The position numbers and the translations under genes were made by a program. A DNA stretch of 28,076 nucleotides, taken from Monoraphidium neglectum (lineage: Eukaryota; Chlorophyta; Chlorophyceae; Sphaeropleales; Selenastraceae). The notes under the pieces were generated by a model. That model ran no database searches. It was not told the DNA's origin and worked only from the letters and a program-made list of their open reading frames with translations. This document shows, one piece after another, positions 1-9,973 of the stretch; the first letter of the stretch is position 1; every line of letters starts with the position of its first letter. The DNA is taken from NCBI RefSeq assembly GCF_000611645.1, contig NW_014013345.1, positions 3,944 to 32,019 on the forward strand, in the 5' to 3' direction.

Positions 1-1900
1 CCGCCGGTCTCGGCCAGAGACTGCGCCGCTGCCATTTCAGCATCAGGCAGCGTGGCGGGGGGGGGAGTAGCAGGAACTCTCTTGAGGCTGCCGCTGCCGC
101 CGTGCGTGCGCACAACATGGCATGGCCTGCTCCAGCAAGCCCCCCCGCTGTCGCTGCCGCCCCGCGCGCAGGTATGGCAAGCGCGTGGCTCTGCACGAGG
201 CCGGGCACTTGTTGATAGCCTACCTACTCGGTGAGGATAATCGCCAAATTAAGGGGGGCATAGGGGCATCCTGGGTGTGTTCTTTAGAGGTTTGGGGGGG
301 GGGAGGCCCAGCGGCTCATGCTGGCCCGCGGCAAGCCCCTGGCAACCAAAGGGCACTGCAGGCCAAAGCCGCAGCAAGGACGATGGGTGGCGTCAGGGGC
401 GGGTCAACAACAGCAGGTGGCCAAAGGGAGGCATGCCAAGGTGGCTCGTCGGCCTTTGAGCCTGCCTCTTCAGGCCCTGCGGCTTGTGATGCCTCCCCCT
501 TTTCTTTTGAAGCACACACACGCGTGCACTTGCGTGCACACCCACACGCACGCGCGCATCGCCTCGGACCCCACCCCGCCAGGCGTCATGCCCAAGGCGT
601 ACACCTTGTCGTCACTGGACGCGTTCACGCGGTGAGGGCGCACGCCCCTCACCCCCACGCTGCAGCAGCCCCCTTAGATTCGGCCACCTGTGTGCCGCAG
701 CCAGCAGCATTCCCGCTGCGTTGCGCCCCTCTGCTGTGGCGACGCTTTGCTGCTCTTTGCGGGCCCGGTGACCTCAACACATCATCGGGCACCCTCCCCT
801 GTTGCTGCAAGACCGCCTCTCACGGCCGCTGCCGTTGGACACCCCCTCGACTGCCCCCCACCGCTCGCGTTTTCCGCGCCCCGCTGCTCCCCTCCCCTAG
901 GTACCGCGCCCTGAACGTCCAGGCCGGCACCACGTTCTGCGACACGGCGTTCGAGGCCGAGGTCGCCAGCGGGCGCCTGAGCGGCGGGACGCTGGACAAG
1001 TACGCCTGCGTCGCCCTGGCAGGTGCTGCCTGCACGCGCATGCGCGGCGCGGCGGCGCCCTATCCGTCCGGCACATACGGGCGTTGCGGTTCTGATGATG
1101 CATCACCTGACAGAGTTGCAAATGTTGGCTCCAGGGGTCTGGGACTTTCGTCCCCCGTGCCGCCTGCCTGCGCGTACATATGCGAAAACATCTGCGTGGT
1201 CAAGGGCGTCCATGCAAGCACGTGCTGGTACACCCGTCCTCCTTTGACCGCACTTTGACCAGGCGTCGTGACTGAGTACCTGAGGTTTGGCCAGGCGGAG
1301 GGCGGCGTCGGTGACGTGGCGCAGCTGGACCGCCTCATGCGCGCCCTCAGCGTGAGGCCCCTCCGCCCTGCCGCGAAACTCAACCCTGAAACCTTGAACC
1401 CTGCATTTGGTCGACACCAGCACGCGACACCACTGCGCCTAGGCTGGCTGTCAGCGCCCTCTAACGGCCCCGTCGGTCGTCATCCAGCTACGCCTCGTTA
1501 GCTCGCTCTGGCGGCACCCTCATCACCTTCACACCCATAATTGCTAAGCTGCCCTATCCTCACCATATTCAACAGCGCGCCCTTCCCCCTCCTGCCCTCG
1601 CCCCCCACCCTTGCACCCCAGTTTACCCAGCGGAAGGCGGACGGCCAGGTCAGGTGGGCTGTTTTGAACGTCGCCGCCCTGCTGCGCCGCCACGCCGCCC
1701 TCCAGGACGAGGTTGCTGCCGCCATGTCAGCAGGCGTCAGCGTCGGCGGCTGCGTGGCCGTGATAGAGCGCGCGCTGGCCGGCAACACAGAGGACATTTT
1801 GAGCTCGGAGGAGGCGGCGGCGGGAGGGGCGGCGGCGTTCATCAGCAGCGGCACCAGCAGCGGCGGCACCAGCGCGCAGGGCTCGCAGCAGGAGGCGTAG
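1..1900 (+). CDS. FtsH-like HEAGH-motif plastid protein, 3' part (5' end outside window)
   Basis: Five exons join in phase: probable 1-101 (weak), then 172-230, 583-631, 901-1022, 1263-1351 and 1622-1900, ending in TAG. The second visible exon holds the zinc-binding motif HEAGH followed by a hydrophobic LLIAYLLG. The next exons give GVMPKAYTLSSLDAFTR, an LNVQAG segment, LAGVVTEYLRFGQAEGG and FTQRKADGQVRWAVLN. This order matches the plant and algal family annotated as FtsH-like or stress-regulated plastid protein, which keeps the M41-type HEAGH helix but has no AAA ATPase in this part. In classic FtsH the two His bind zinc; whether this family is proteolytic is not established by the sequence. 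The C-terminal tail is Ala/Gly/Ser-rich. The first 101 bases are open in the matching phase and end at a GTGCGT donor, but I cannot confirm that exon from homology. The gene converges on the L25 gene downstream. Confidence 0.8.
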
Positions 1901-2841
1901 GCAGGGGGCTTGATTGTGGCAAGCGATCCACAGCCAGGGATCCTCTTTTGGGGTGCAACTGCGCGTATGTGTGCAGAGATCACACTGCAATGTTTGATGC
2001 TGTTCAGCAACGAGCGACTATTTTGGATGCCGTGGTTTCGTGTGAACGTAGGCGAAGCGTCTCTGCGCCCGCACGCGGCGAAGGCGGCCTGGCAGCTTTT
2101 TGCGGCGGGGTGTGTTACTTTCAAAATTGCGACGCTGTGCTTGCTGTGCTGGCAGATCAAATGTGATGCTTGACCGAGAGCTGTTGGTTTGTACCCCCTC
2201 CTGCTCTGCCGATGCCGTGTGCAAACAGCTGCTGTTACAAGTGACATTGAAAGCCGATTACGAGGGCGTCAGTGGGGCTGCTGGGCTGATCACAGCCTAG
2301 GGTGCGGTCTGATCCTCAAGGGCATAGGCCTGGAAGTGAGCAGGCCCGACCTAGTGGTGCAAAGCACGATGGATCCATGGGAGGACGGGGCTTGCGTTCG
2401 TGTGGGTTTGCACGCAGTAGGGCGCCTACAGAGCAGCACGCACTCGCAGCATGCCTTCAAAGAACCTGCAGTCAGCTGCATGGGACCACGCATCGATACA
2501 TGGGCGAAGCGACGACGGGTTGGGCAGCGCGAGCAGTGGCGCTGGCTGGCGGCGCGCGAGTGCTCTTTACAGTCATGGGTGCTTGCAGTCACCAGAGGTA
2601 AGCAAGGACGGCGTAAGCCTATACAAAAATAAATGCGTGGCAGGTCAACAACCAGTCAAAACGATAATTCTTAGCTGAAAACGACGACATAGTGCCACAG
2701 CCAGCAAACCACGTTGATGACACAACAACGAAGTGCTCGCAGCGCTTGAGCACGCAGCCCTGCAGGACCACGACAACACACACAAACCCGAAACAAGCAC
2801 GGGCAGCACAACTAACGCAGCAAACGTAGTTTAAATCACGA
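1901..2841. other. Convergent 3' intergenic region
   Basis: This 0.94 kb separates the stop codons of the FtsH-like gene and the L25-family gene, which face each other. I see no reading frame with recognisable family likeness or consistent splice structure. It should hold both 3' untranslated regions. An AT-richer patch lies near 2615-2700. The only candidate processing signal found is a minus-strand TGTAA at 2567-2571. Confidence 0.6.
2567..2571 (-). promoter_or_regulatory. Candidate TGTAA poly(A) signal of the L25-family gene
   Basis: TTACA on the plus strand reads TGTAA on the minus strand, about 270 bases beyond the L25 stop codon. TGTAA is the usual chlorophyte poly(A) signal. The distance is acceptable but long, and a pentamer can occur by chance. 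Confidence 0.35.
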
Positions 2842-4476
2842 TCACTCTCCGCCAACCCTGGCTGCGCATCGCACCACAGGCTGCAGCGGGTCTTTGGCGC
2901 GCAGCACGCAGCCATCGGGCGTCGGCACGTCGCTGTACCTGATAAGGTCACCCGTCTGCAGGACGGATGGTTGCACGCGTTGAGTGACAAGGGTTACGCA
3001 TGGCAAGGCCAGGCTCAAACATGACCAGGACGCCACAAGACATAAGCTTGCTCGCCAGTGCCACAGACGCGCTGCCTTGTTTGTCGCGTGCCGTGGTCCT
3101 GCATTCGACAGCGGCGGCCGATCCAACAGCACCCACCCCGCACGACCCATCGTGCCCCCAGCTCACCCTCATCTTCCCCACGTCCAGCTCAATCTTGGGC
3201 GGCACCGCCCACCCCTGGCACATAAGCGGCACCGCTCTGTTCACGACGTGCAGCCAGCCGCCGCCCTTGACGCCCGGCGCCGACTCCTCGCCCCACAGGG
3301 CCACCGGTACCCTGACCAGCGCGCGGCGGTCGCGTGGCATGTACATCAGGCGCAGGTTCTCAACCACCTGGGACGCGCTGTTGACCATGACCTGGTTGGG
3401 CTGCCCAAGGGGGGGATGTGTGATGCGTGACGTGTGATTGGACCCCGTTACAGAAGCGATTGGGGAGGCGGTTGCGCGGCCGCAGGTCTGCAGGGGCACC
3501 TTGCATGAGGGGGCAGGCGACGCAGGCGGAAGGGCGGCCCTCTGCCCCGTGTCGATGGCAAGTCCCTGCATGTACCCCTGAAACTGGTCGCCCTGGCCGC
3601 ACAGCTGGCTGTCCAGATGCACCAAGCCCCTGACTCTACAGTGCCTCTGCCTTGCGTGACACTCCCTGCAGCCAGGCGGCTCACCAGCACACGCACTGCC
3701 CCTAGCCGCTGCCCTTCCTCTCCGACCAGTTCGAGCCGCATGACGCGCGCCAGCAGTCCGTTGCGCCCAAAGTTGCGCACCTGGGCGGGCCGCGGCATGG
3801 AGCAAGAGTGCCAAATTGATGGTGTGTGCCGCCACCTCGGGCAGGGGCGGAGGGAGGGGCGAGCAGCTCGTCCGGCGACGCTTCAACTCCTGCTCACCCA
3901 CGGCGAATTGTGTGTGCCCCGGCCGCCAACTAGTACGGACACATCGTGTTTGAAACGGGACGCGCTCCCAGACCCCATACATCCAGCAAATGCGGGCTCA
4001 CATGTGCCTCCGCCTCCTTTGTTTCCAAATCCAGCAGCAAGAACTTTTGGTCGGGCAAGCTGAACAGTACTGCCGGCGTCCGCCCGCGCCGCCGGACCTT
4101 TGTGCAGTACGTGGTGCCGCTGCCTTCACGCACGCACGCATTGACAACCGGCAACCCTGCGTGGAGGAAGGCAGAGCCAAGCGGCGGCCGACCCATCGTG
4201 CTGTGCCAGGTTGCTGACCACCGGTGCAATGCAGCAGCAGGCGTGAGAACTGCACAAAGCAGCAGCAGCAGCAGTTGGTGCAGGCACATAGGCCAATCAG
4301 CAGCCACACTCACCGTCCTCAATCTCGTGTTCTGGAAGCGCGAAGGGGAGGCCGCTTTGCTGCTGCGAAGTGCTTGCTGCGAGATGGCTTGTGAGCCTGC
4401 TGCCGCTGCAGGCAGCCTGCGCGGACAATACGCCGCGTGCAAACAATGGTAACAATTCGTACGCAGCCGCCAACAT
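2842..4476 (-). CDS. bL25/TL5 (CTC) family ribosomal protein, probably organellar
   Basis: Five exons on the minus strand, 4476-4314, 4213-4002, 3780-3685, 3400-3167 and 2955-2842, join in phase to 272 residues. Residues 1 to about 60 form an Ala/Ser/Arg-containing leader that looks like an organelle transit peptide. Residues 93-105 (KVRRRGRTPAVLF) match the start of the bL25 5S rRNA-binding domain. The fourth exon begins PNQVMVNSASQ and continues NLRLMYMPRDRRALVRVPV, GEESAPGVKGGGWLHVV and a PPKIELDVGKM segment, the C-terminal beta domain of the TL5/CTC type. The last exon gives TGDLIRYSDVPTPDG and ends ARVGGE. In bacteria this protein binds 5S rRNA in the large subunit; a mitochondrial or plastid ribosome is inferred here from the leader. 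The start at 4476 gives the leader. It is divergent from the MYND-CS gene. Confidence 0.82.
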
Positions 4477-5737
4477 GTCGGAGAAACAAGCGCAGAAGCC
4501 CAGATCAGTCTGATCAAGTGAATTGTCTCGACCTGACCGATGATTGGGCGCGGAGGGGACGTTGACGCGATCTATGATATTTGCGTTTGCGCACACGCCG
4601 CCTTGACCCTACCCAGCAGAATACCGTGCGCACACACTGCAACCGTCACCGCACGCGTCACCAGGCGCGTTGGGATTGGACAAGCGATTGAAGAGGTAGT
4701 CATTTCGACTCAAGAAGGGGGCCACCTGTGGCTACCCAGAAACTGCCATACAACATGCTGAGTAGCTCTGATAATGCGAGCAGAGACGAGTACGGTGCTC
4801 GTTTGATACTGTGTGCAGCTCGGTGGGGCCGGCAACCAGCAATGACACTGAACACAACGAGTACAACAAGTTGCAGTGGTTGCAAAGCAAACGGAGGTGT
4901 CGTTCCTATTCCTGCTTGTTACAAGCATGTTGATACACTGAGTTACGCATGCGGTTGATGGCAAACTGACCAGGGCGACGCGACTTAGTGCAACCGACCT
5001 TGTATGGTGCGAGGGGGCGCACAGCAACATAGGACATGCTTGAGCAGACAGTGTGATGTTTCTTGGTGGGGGCCGGTTGCAGGAGAGAGGCATGGCCTCC
5101 TAGAGCATAAACTAGGCGTTTGATGGGAAGCTGGTTGCGCAACTCCCTCTCCCTCTGCCGATCGCTGTGTGTCTGCAAACGGCTTCTGTGGTGTGTTCTG
5201 TGTTGCAAATGCCGCTGATAGCTGCGCTCACCAGGATAGCAGGGCAATTGTGGGGCCGCTATGGTGCTCACAGCCGCAGAACCACATGGCGTTCGTGAGC
5301 GCACACCTTCGGCAGACTGGCTCCACCAAATCAAACATGGCCTGTGCTGAGTACAGGCAGACCAACGAGTGCTATGCCGTCTCCAATGAGAACACCAGCT
5401 CGATATTGCAATCAGGTCCCACTTGGGGCTGGAGGTGATGCTATTGCCAAGCGGTCAACTGGTCAACATCAATGCGACGCGCAACCACCCTGCCTCGGGG
5501 GTCGTGTAACCACTCCATGTATTGTTAGGACTCACGGCGATGTGCTGCGGGACACACCGTGCGCTTCTTGCGTGGTTCGTCGTCCGAGACACTACCGCGC
5601 TGATAAACCGGCCGGCTTTGAATACCGTTGATTATTTCATTGTCAATGTGTTGCACATCAAGACCTTTCACAGCCGCTAGACATTCGCACTTGATCCCGT
5701 TGATACTGTCTTGACACGGCACGGACCACGCAGGCGA
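4477..5737. other. Intergenic stretch between divergent genes, with unexplained protein-like frames
   Basis: This 1.26 kb separates the start codons of the L25 gene (minus) and the MYND-CS gene (plus), so it should carry both promoters. It is less GC-rich than the neighbouring exons. From about 5169 to 5690 the plus strand shows several protein-like stretches in different frames (see the pseudogene entry). I recognise no family, RNA gene or repeat in the rest. Confidence 0.5.
5169..5690 (+). pseudogene. Possible decayed or unannotated coding fragment, family unknown
   Basis: Three plus-strand stretches read like protein but are not in one frame. About 5258-5400 gives a frame containing HMAFVSAHLRQTGSTKSN. 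About 5394-5510 gives a frame containing LEVMLLPSGQLVNINATRN and closing in TAA. About 5530-5691 gives a frame containing WFVVRDTTALINRPALN and closing in TAG. A TTGTTAG|GA junction near 5529 could be a splice acceptor before the third stretch, but I could not build a phase-consistent gene over all three. The opposite strand is also partly open, including a frame with SVSDDEPRKKRTV, so even the coding strand is uncertain. It may be an old gene or mobile-element remnant, unrecognised exons, or chance. I do not recognise the protein. Confidence 0.22.
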
Positions 5738-8212
5738 ATGGCTGCACGCTTCGAGGATGAAGAGGCTCGAAGAACGGAATGCGGTGCGCTGTGGTGCTTG
5801 CCGCCATGTATGTGACACTGTATGCGACGCCAACTGCCCCGCACCAAGCGCACCACCGAGCGCATCGTCCGCGCCAGCCGTTCACCCGCGTGATGTAGCG
5901 GTTGTTGAGCGCCTTGCAAACAACTTCCATCGGCAGAAAATTGCGGCGCATCATCAGGCCTCCTGCGCTGCAGCCGCTGCCATTTGGCTTGGTTCTGTTC
6001 CCTCAAGTGCCACAAGGTGGGGGCCTCGACACAGCAGGCGCGCCATGAAGGCAGGCGCAGCACACATGGAGTTGATGGCGCATGCCTCCTACAGTATCCA
6101 CTGTAACAGCCGCGTACTCATCCTCACGTCGCGCCCCAAGCCCTCTACTGCATGCATCCATGCTCATGCTACTGCAGGCGTACTGGCCGTTCCACCGCGC
6201 CAGCTGCCGCCCCAATCAGTTTGCTGACGCCATCGAGCCGTCCGAGCCCAAGTTTGCTGCATGGATGAGGGGCCACGGCAGGCTGGCCGTCCTGAAAGAC
6301 GACGAGGTGAGCAGCTGGCCAGGACTACAAGTCGTTTCGTAACAATGTCAGGGGAGTGGCACGGCAGCACGGATCGCCGGCCTCCGCAAAAGGGGGGGGG
6401 GCGGGACTGATGGCAAATTGGAAGCCGACGGGCACACTCTGGTTTCCAACACTTACACGATCGCTCGAGTCCCCAGGTTGACCGCCTGGAGCGCGCCTCC
6501 AAGCCAGGCGGATGGCACGGGCTGTCGCGAGCGGATGTGATGGACTCGATGTACGGCCGCGTCGACCCAAAGCCGCGACGTGAGTCGGCGTGCCAAGACC
6601 AATATCGGGCACTCCTGGAAGCATTGATGTTTCCAGCAGTGTGCTTGAATGCCGTCCTTCCGGTACATGCTGCTGCGACACACATCATGAAGTGATCACC
6701 AGGCTTGGTGGTTAAATTCAAGTTGCACACTAGCAAAGTCGACCAGAGTGCCCCGTGATCCCGCATCACTCCTCAATCACTCATAACTCGTTCCTTCACT
6801 GACCTGCATGCCCCCGCCCTGACGGCCTGCAGCACCCACGTACGACACCCGCGAGCGCGGCGTGATGCGTGAGGCGGAGGAGGCTGCGCTTGCACGGCGC
6901 CAGATGCAGCTGGTCGCGTACAGCGCGGTCGCCGCCGCAGCCGACGCACCCACGGCAGCCTTTGATGCGTCCGGTGAAGGCGATGCGCCAGGAGTGGGGT
7001 CCCTACTGCAAGGGATCGGCGCCGGCGACGCGTGGGATGAGGTTCACATTCCTGAGGGCATGGGCCTGGAGGTCAGCAGCCGCCTCAAGTGGCGCCAGAC
7101 GCAAACCCACGGTGAGCCTGTGGGATGATGGGGGTGTGCGGTGTGGTATGTGCTTGCGCAAGGTGGGTACTTCAGCGCCTGAGATGCAGCACACCCACGC
7201 AGCATCCCCTTGGGATCCTCCGCAGTCGGCTGCATAAGAGTTTGCACTCCATGACAACTTCCAGCTCTGATGGACTGGCTCGGACGGACTGCACATCTTG
7301 CTATCCTTCATCTATGCCAGCACTGCATGAGCGCCCCCCGTCCCAACTACTTTCTGCAGTGGAGGTGTTTGTGCGCTTGCCAGGCCCTCTGCTGGCGCAG
7401 CTGGCAGCCGGTCGCAGCATCAAGCGCAAGGCAAGTCCCCGACACGCGTGCCTGCCCCGAGTCGCGACCTGGCTGCGTTGTTTTGGCTGCAGTTGCGCAG
7501 CAGCCTGCACACAAGTGCCATGAACAAACAATGTTGAGGGCTAGCCCAGGCTCACAATCAAAACCACCATGCATGCCATGCACAAAAGGCACTTAAAATC
7601 TTGATCACTTATCCCGCCTTGCTAATCCACTCTCGTCCGATTCCACAAGGTGCGCGTGGACCTTGGCCCAGAGCACCTGACAGTGGCACTGGCGGGGGGC
7701 GAGGACGTGGTGGTGTCTGGGAGGTTGTTTGCCGGCGTCAAGGCTGAGGGCTCCACCTGGTTCTTAGGTGGGCAGAAAAGGTCAAGGCTCCCTGATGCCG
7801 ATCACGCCCTCACTTTTCAGCTTGCTTTGGGTTGTCACGTGCCCCAGACGCACCCACACACCCTTGCGCCCGTCACGGTTGTGCATTGACCCTCACCCGT
7901 GTCACCCGGCCCCCGGCGGCAAGGCTGTGTCGCCCCGTCCCCAGCAGCAACATCCACACGCATGATGAATTGTGAAAGCCTGATGCCCCACGAATTCCGT
8001 AATAACAACAATCGCGGATTTTTTTCACCCCAGGCGACAGCATGGTGCAGCTCCGCCTGCTGAAGCGCTGCCGCCGCGGCCACTACGCCGACGGCACCAC
8101 CAACGCCGACACCTGGTGGCGCAGCCTGCTGTGCGGCGCAGCGGCGAGTGAGTTGCTGCCAGGGCCCCACCCGCCGGCTTCGTACTACTCATCGCCGTAT
8201 GAAGCAGAGTGA
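5738..8212 (+). CDS. MYND zinc finger plus CS (NudC/p23-like) domain protein
   Basis: Eight exons, 5738-5783, 5937-6016, 6178-6306, 6477-6579, 6833-7111, 7360-7430, 7650-7767 and 8034-8212, join in phase to 334 residues. Three exons build a complete MYND finger: C15, C18, C27, C30, C36, C40, H48 and C52, with FCSLKCHKAYWPFHRASC as its second half. A linker follows, including KFAAWMRGHGRLAVLKDDE. A CS domain runs from about residue 205 to the end: KWRQTQTH, then VEVFVRLPG, VRVDLGPEHLTVAL, GSTWFLGDSMVQLRLLK and a terminal WW (303-304). MYND fingers bind proline-rich partners and CS domains serve as Hsp90 or client co-chaperone modules, so a protein-assembly adaptor is a fair inference. The first exon is only 46 bases, and the intron after 7430 appears to be GC-AG (AAG|GCAAGT). 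The 3' end nearly meets that of the next gene. Confidence 0.8.
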
Positions 8213-8261
8213 TGAGAATTGTTGCAGGGCTACGCGGCCCACGTGAGCACTACTTTGATGA

Positions 8262-8266
8262 TGTAA
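8262..8266 (+). promoter_or_regulatory. TGTAA poly(A) signal of the MYND-CS gene
   Basis: TGTAA lies 50 bases after the TGA at 8210-8212, the spacing expected for a chlorophyte poly(A) signal. Confidence 0.6.
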
Positions 8267-8315
8267 ACCGTGTTCGCCTGTACAGTAGTTTGAGGCACAA
8301 CACTCTTCGCACAAT

Positions 8316-8320
8316 TTACA
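8316..8320 (-). promoter_or_regulatory. TGTAA poly(A) signal of the small coiled-coil membrane gene
   Basis: TTACA on the plus strand reads TGTAA on the minus strand, about 115 bases past the TAA at 8437-8435. It sits only 50 bases from the signal of the convergent MYND-CS gene, so the two 3' untranslated regions probably end very close together or overlap. Confidence 0.55.
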
Positions 8321-8434
8321 AAAACACTGTACAATACTGAAATATCATTCAACTCAAATCTGTGTAGACATAAAACAAGCCAACAGAGGGATGGCTGCTA
8401 GTCATAGCGGGCACAAGCAAGACCAAATCAGACC

Positions 8435-9301
8435 TTAGGACCCCTCGTCACTTTTGCTAATCCTGATGTCCCCAAAACCTGGCACACTGTTGCTGCTGCT
8501 CCTACTGCTGCTGCTCCCTCTGCTGCTGTCGCCGCTGCTGCTGCTGGTGGCGCTGCTGAGACCGCTGCTGCTGCGTGCGCTCGCGCCCCGCTCGGCCGCG
8601 ATCACTGTGTCGGCCAGCCGCTCCCACACCGGCCGCCAGCGCCAGCCCTTTGCTCCATCCAGCTGTCCCTCCAGCAGCTCCAGGGTGCCCCGCAGCTCCT
8701 GGGCCTCAGCTTGCAACCTTGAACAAAGAGGTGGGAGGGCCGGCGTTGGGCTTGGTTAGGTCAGGGTGCTGCTCAGGCACGGGTGCAGCTGTTTTTCATG
8801 CTGGTTTCTGATTGAAGGTCCATTCATAACTGGTGTGGGCAGCGCGGAAGTTTTGCAATTGAATGTGTGGCTGGCGCAACTGTAAAAGGGCGTGCAGCCG
8901 TCCAATATGTGCAGGCACCATCGGCTGCGCTCCGTTTCTCAAACCGCCCGACGCACTTGGCAAGCTGCTCCATCGCTGCGTTTCTGTCCCGCATGAGCTC
9001 CAACTCCTGCTCCTGCACAGAGGAACGGCGTAATTTGGATCCAGCGCTTGGTAGGAGGCCCAACGCCAGCAAGTGGCACCAGACTGCGGCGTCGGACGTA
9101 ACGAGTCGCCGCAGCAGCGTCTTCTGCAGAGGTTGACCGGCAGCCTTGGTCGCGGCATCACACTGCAAATTAGCTACACACCTGAACTTTGACGCGCTGG
9201 TTGATAACTGTGATTGTGCTGCCCACTGAAACCACGCCAGCCAGCGTCCAAAACAGCGAGCTTCTCAGGTCCACGAGGCTCAATGCGCTTTTTGAAGCCA
9301 T
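8435..9301 (-). CDS. Small membrane-anchored coiled-coil protein, function unknown
   Basis: Three minus-strand exons, 9301-9182, 9012-8945 and 8717-8435, join in phase to about 156 residues. The N-terminus MASKSALSLVDLRSSLFWT leads into one hydrophobic segment (about residues 16-33, containing LFWTLAGVVSVGSTITVI). A charged helical stretch follows, with EQELELMRDRNAAMEQL and RLQAEAQELRGTLELLEGQL, typical of a short coiled coil. The C-terminus is a run of Ser, Arg and Gly ending in SKSDEGS. The second intron uses an unusual GTTTGAG donor, chosen because it alone gives matching phase and an uninterrupted helix. I do not recognise the family. It is likely an organelle or endomembrane protein with a single-span anchor. 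Its start lies 672 bases from that of HAP2 in divergent orientation, so the two may share a promoter region. Confidence 0.62.
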
Positions 9302-9973
9302 TTAAAAACCCTAAAAGTCTCTATTGCTGTGGAGGCAGCCTGCCTCGTGTCACCCGGCTTTAGATCACTGCCATCGCTATGTTTGCGGAAGGAAGTGCCT
9401 TGAGGTTGATCAGCAAGTTGTTTCGATGTCTCTGGCAGCGTGGTCTCGTAGAACGGGTCAACTTTTTAGATCAAACATATTCAGTCGAGATCATCCAGGC
9501 GCGAATGCAACGGTTTGATGCGGAAACTTGCCAAATATCATTGATTAGACGTGCCCATGACTTTAGGCCGCGTCCTTGCGGCCGGCAGTCATGACTCGGT
9601 CAACAAGTACTGCTAGCGAAAGTACATAACGAGCCATCCGCGTGGTATAACTGCACAAGGGATGTCTCAAAGTGGGTGCAGAGTGGTGGCGCTGTGTTGC
9701 CATCCTCTCAGATGCGCTTCGAATGCGCGCAGTGCTGCAGCAACAGCGGCGCTTGGCGCCGCGCATGGCAGTCCGTTTAGTCTTCAGCAGGCAGCAGACC
9801 TTGACAACCGGCAGTGAAACACGGATCCCCGACCTAGGAGTCAGTAGCCAATGGAACGCTGGCATGCTGCTGTAGCGGCGCGCCGCCAAGGTCGCCGAGC
9901 GCCATCCTGGATTGAGACTTGCGACGCGGCTGTCGGCGCACCCAGCGCATCAACACGTCAGCGGCGGTTTGCA
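9302..9973. promoter_or_regulatory. Divergent promoter region between the small membrane gene and HAP2
   Basis: The 672 bases lie between two outward-facing start codons and must contain the 5' regions of both. The stretch is AT-richer than the adjacent exons. An open plus-strand frame of 71 codons runs from 9379 to 9594 (MFAEGSALRLISKLF and onward). It has no recognised homologue and no splice support, so it is noted rather than called a gene. No TATA box or other element could be assigned with confidence. Confidence 0.5.

Noticed and set aside
3448..3660. Extra exon of the L25 gene containing VHLDSQ
   Set aside because: Joining 3780-3685 directly to 3400-3167 is in phase and aligns better with the family (RVL followed by PNQVMVNSASQ), so this stretch is intron.
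2948..3982. Single 344-codon minus-strand frame taken as one uninterrupted L25 gene
   Set aside because: It includes intron sequence and omits the true N-terminal and C-terminal exons, which are in other frames and join by consensus splice sites.
5658..6063. Minus-strand frames including MMRRNFLPMEVVCKALNNRY
   Set aside because: They lie opposite the MYND exons at 5738-5783 and 5937-6016, whose eight zinc ligands are intact across splice junctions, so the plus strand is the coding one.
8454..8759. Plus-strand polyleucine frame resembling a signal or membrane protein
   Set aside because: It is the reverse of the Ser-rich C-terminus of the minus-strand coiled-coil gene, produced by CTG-like repeats.
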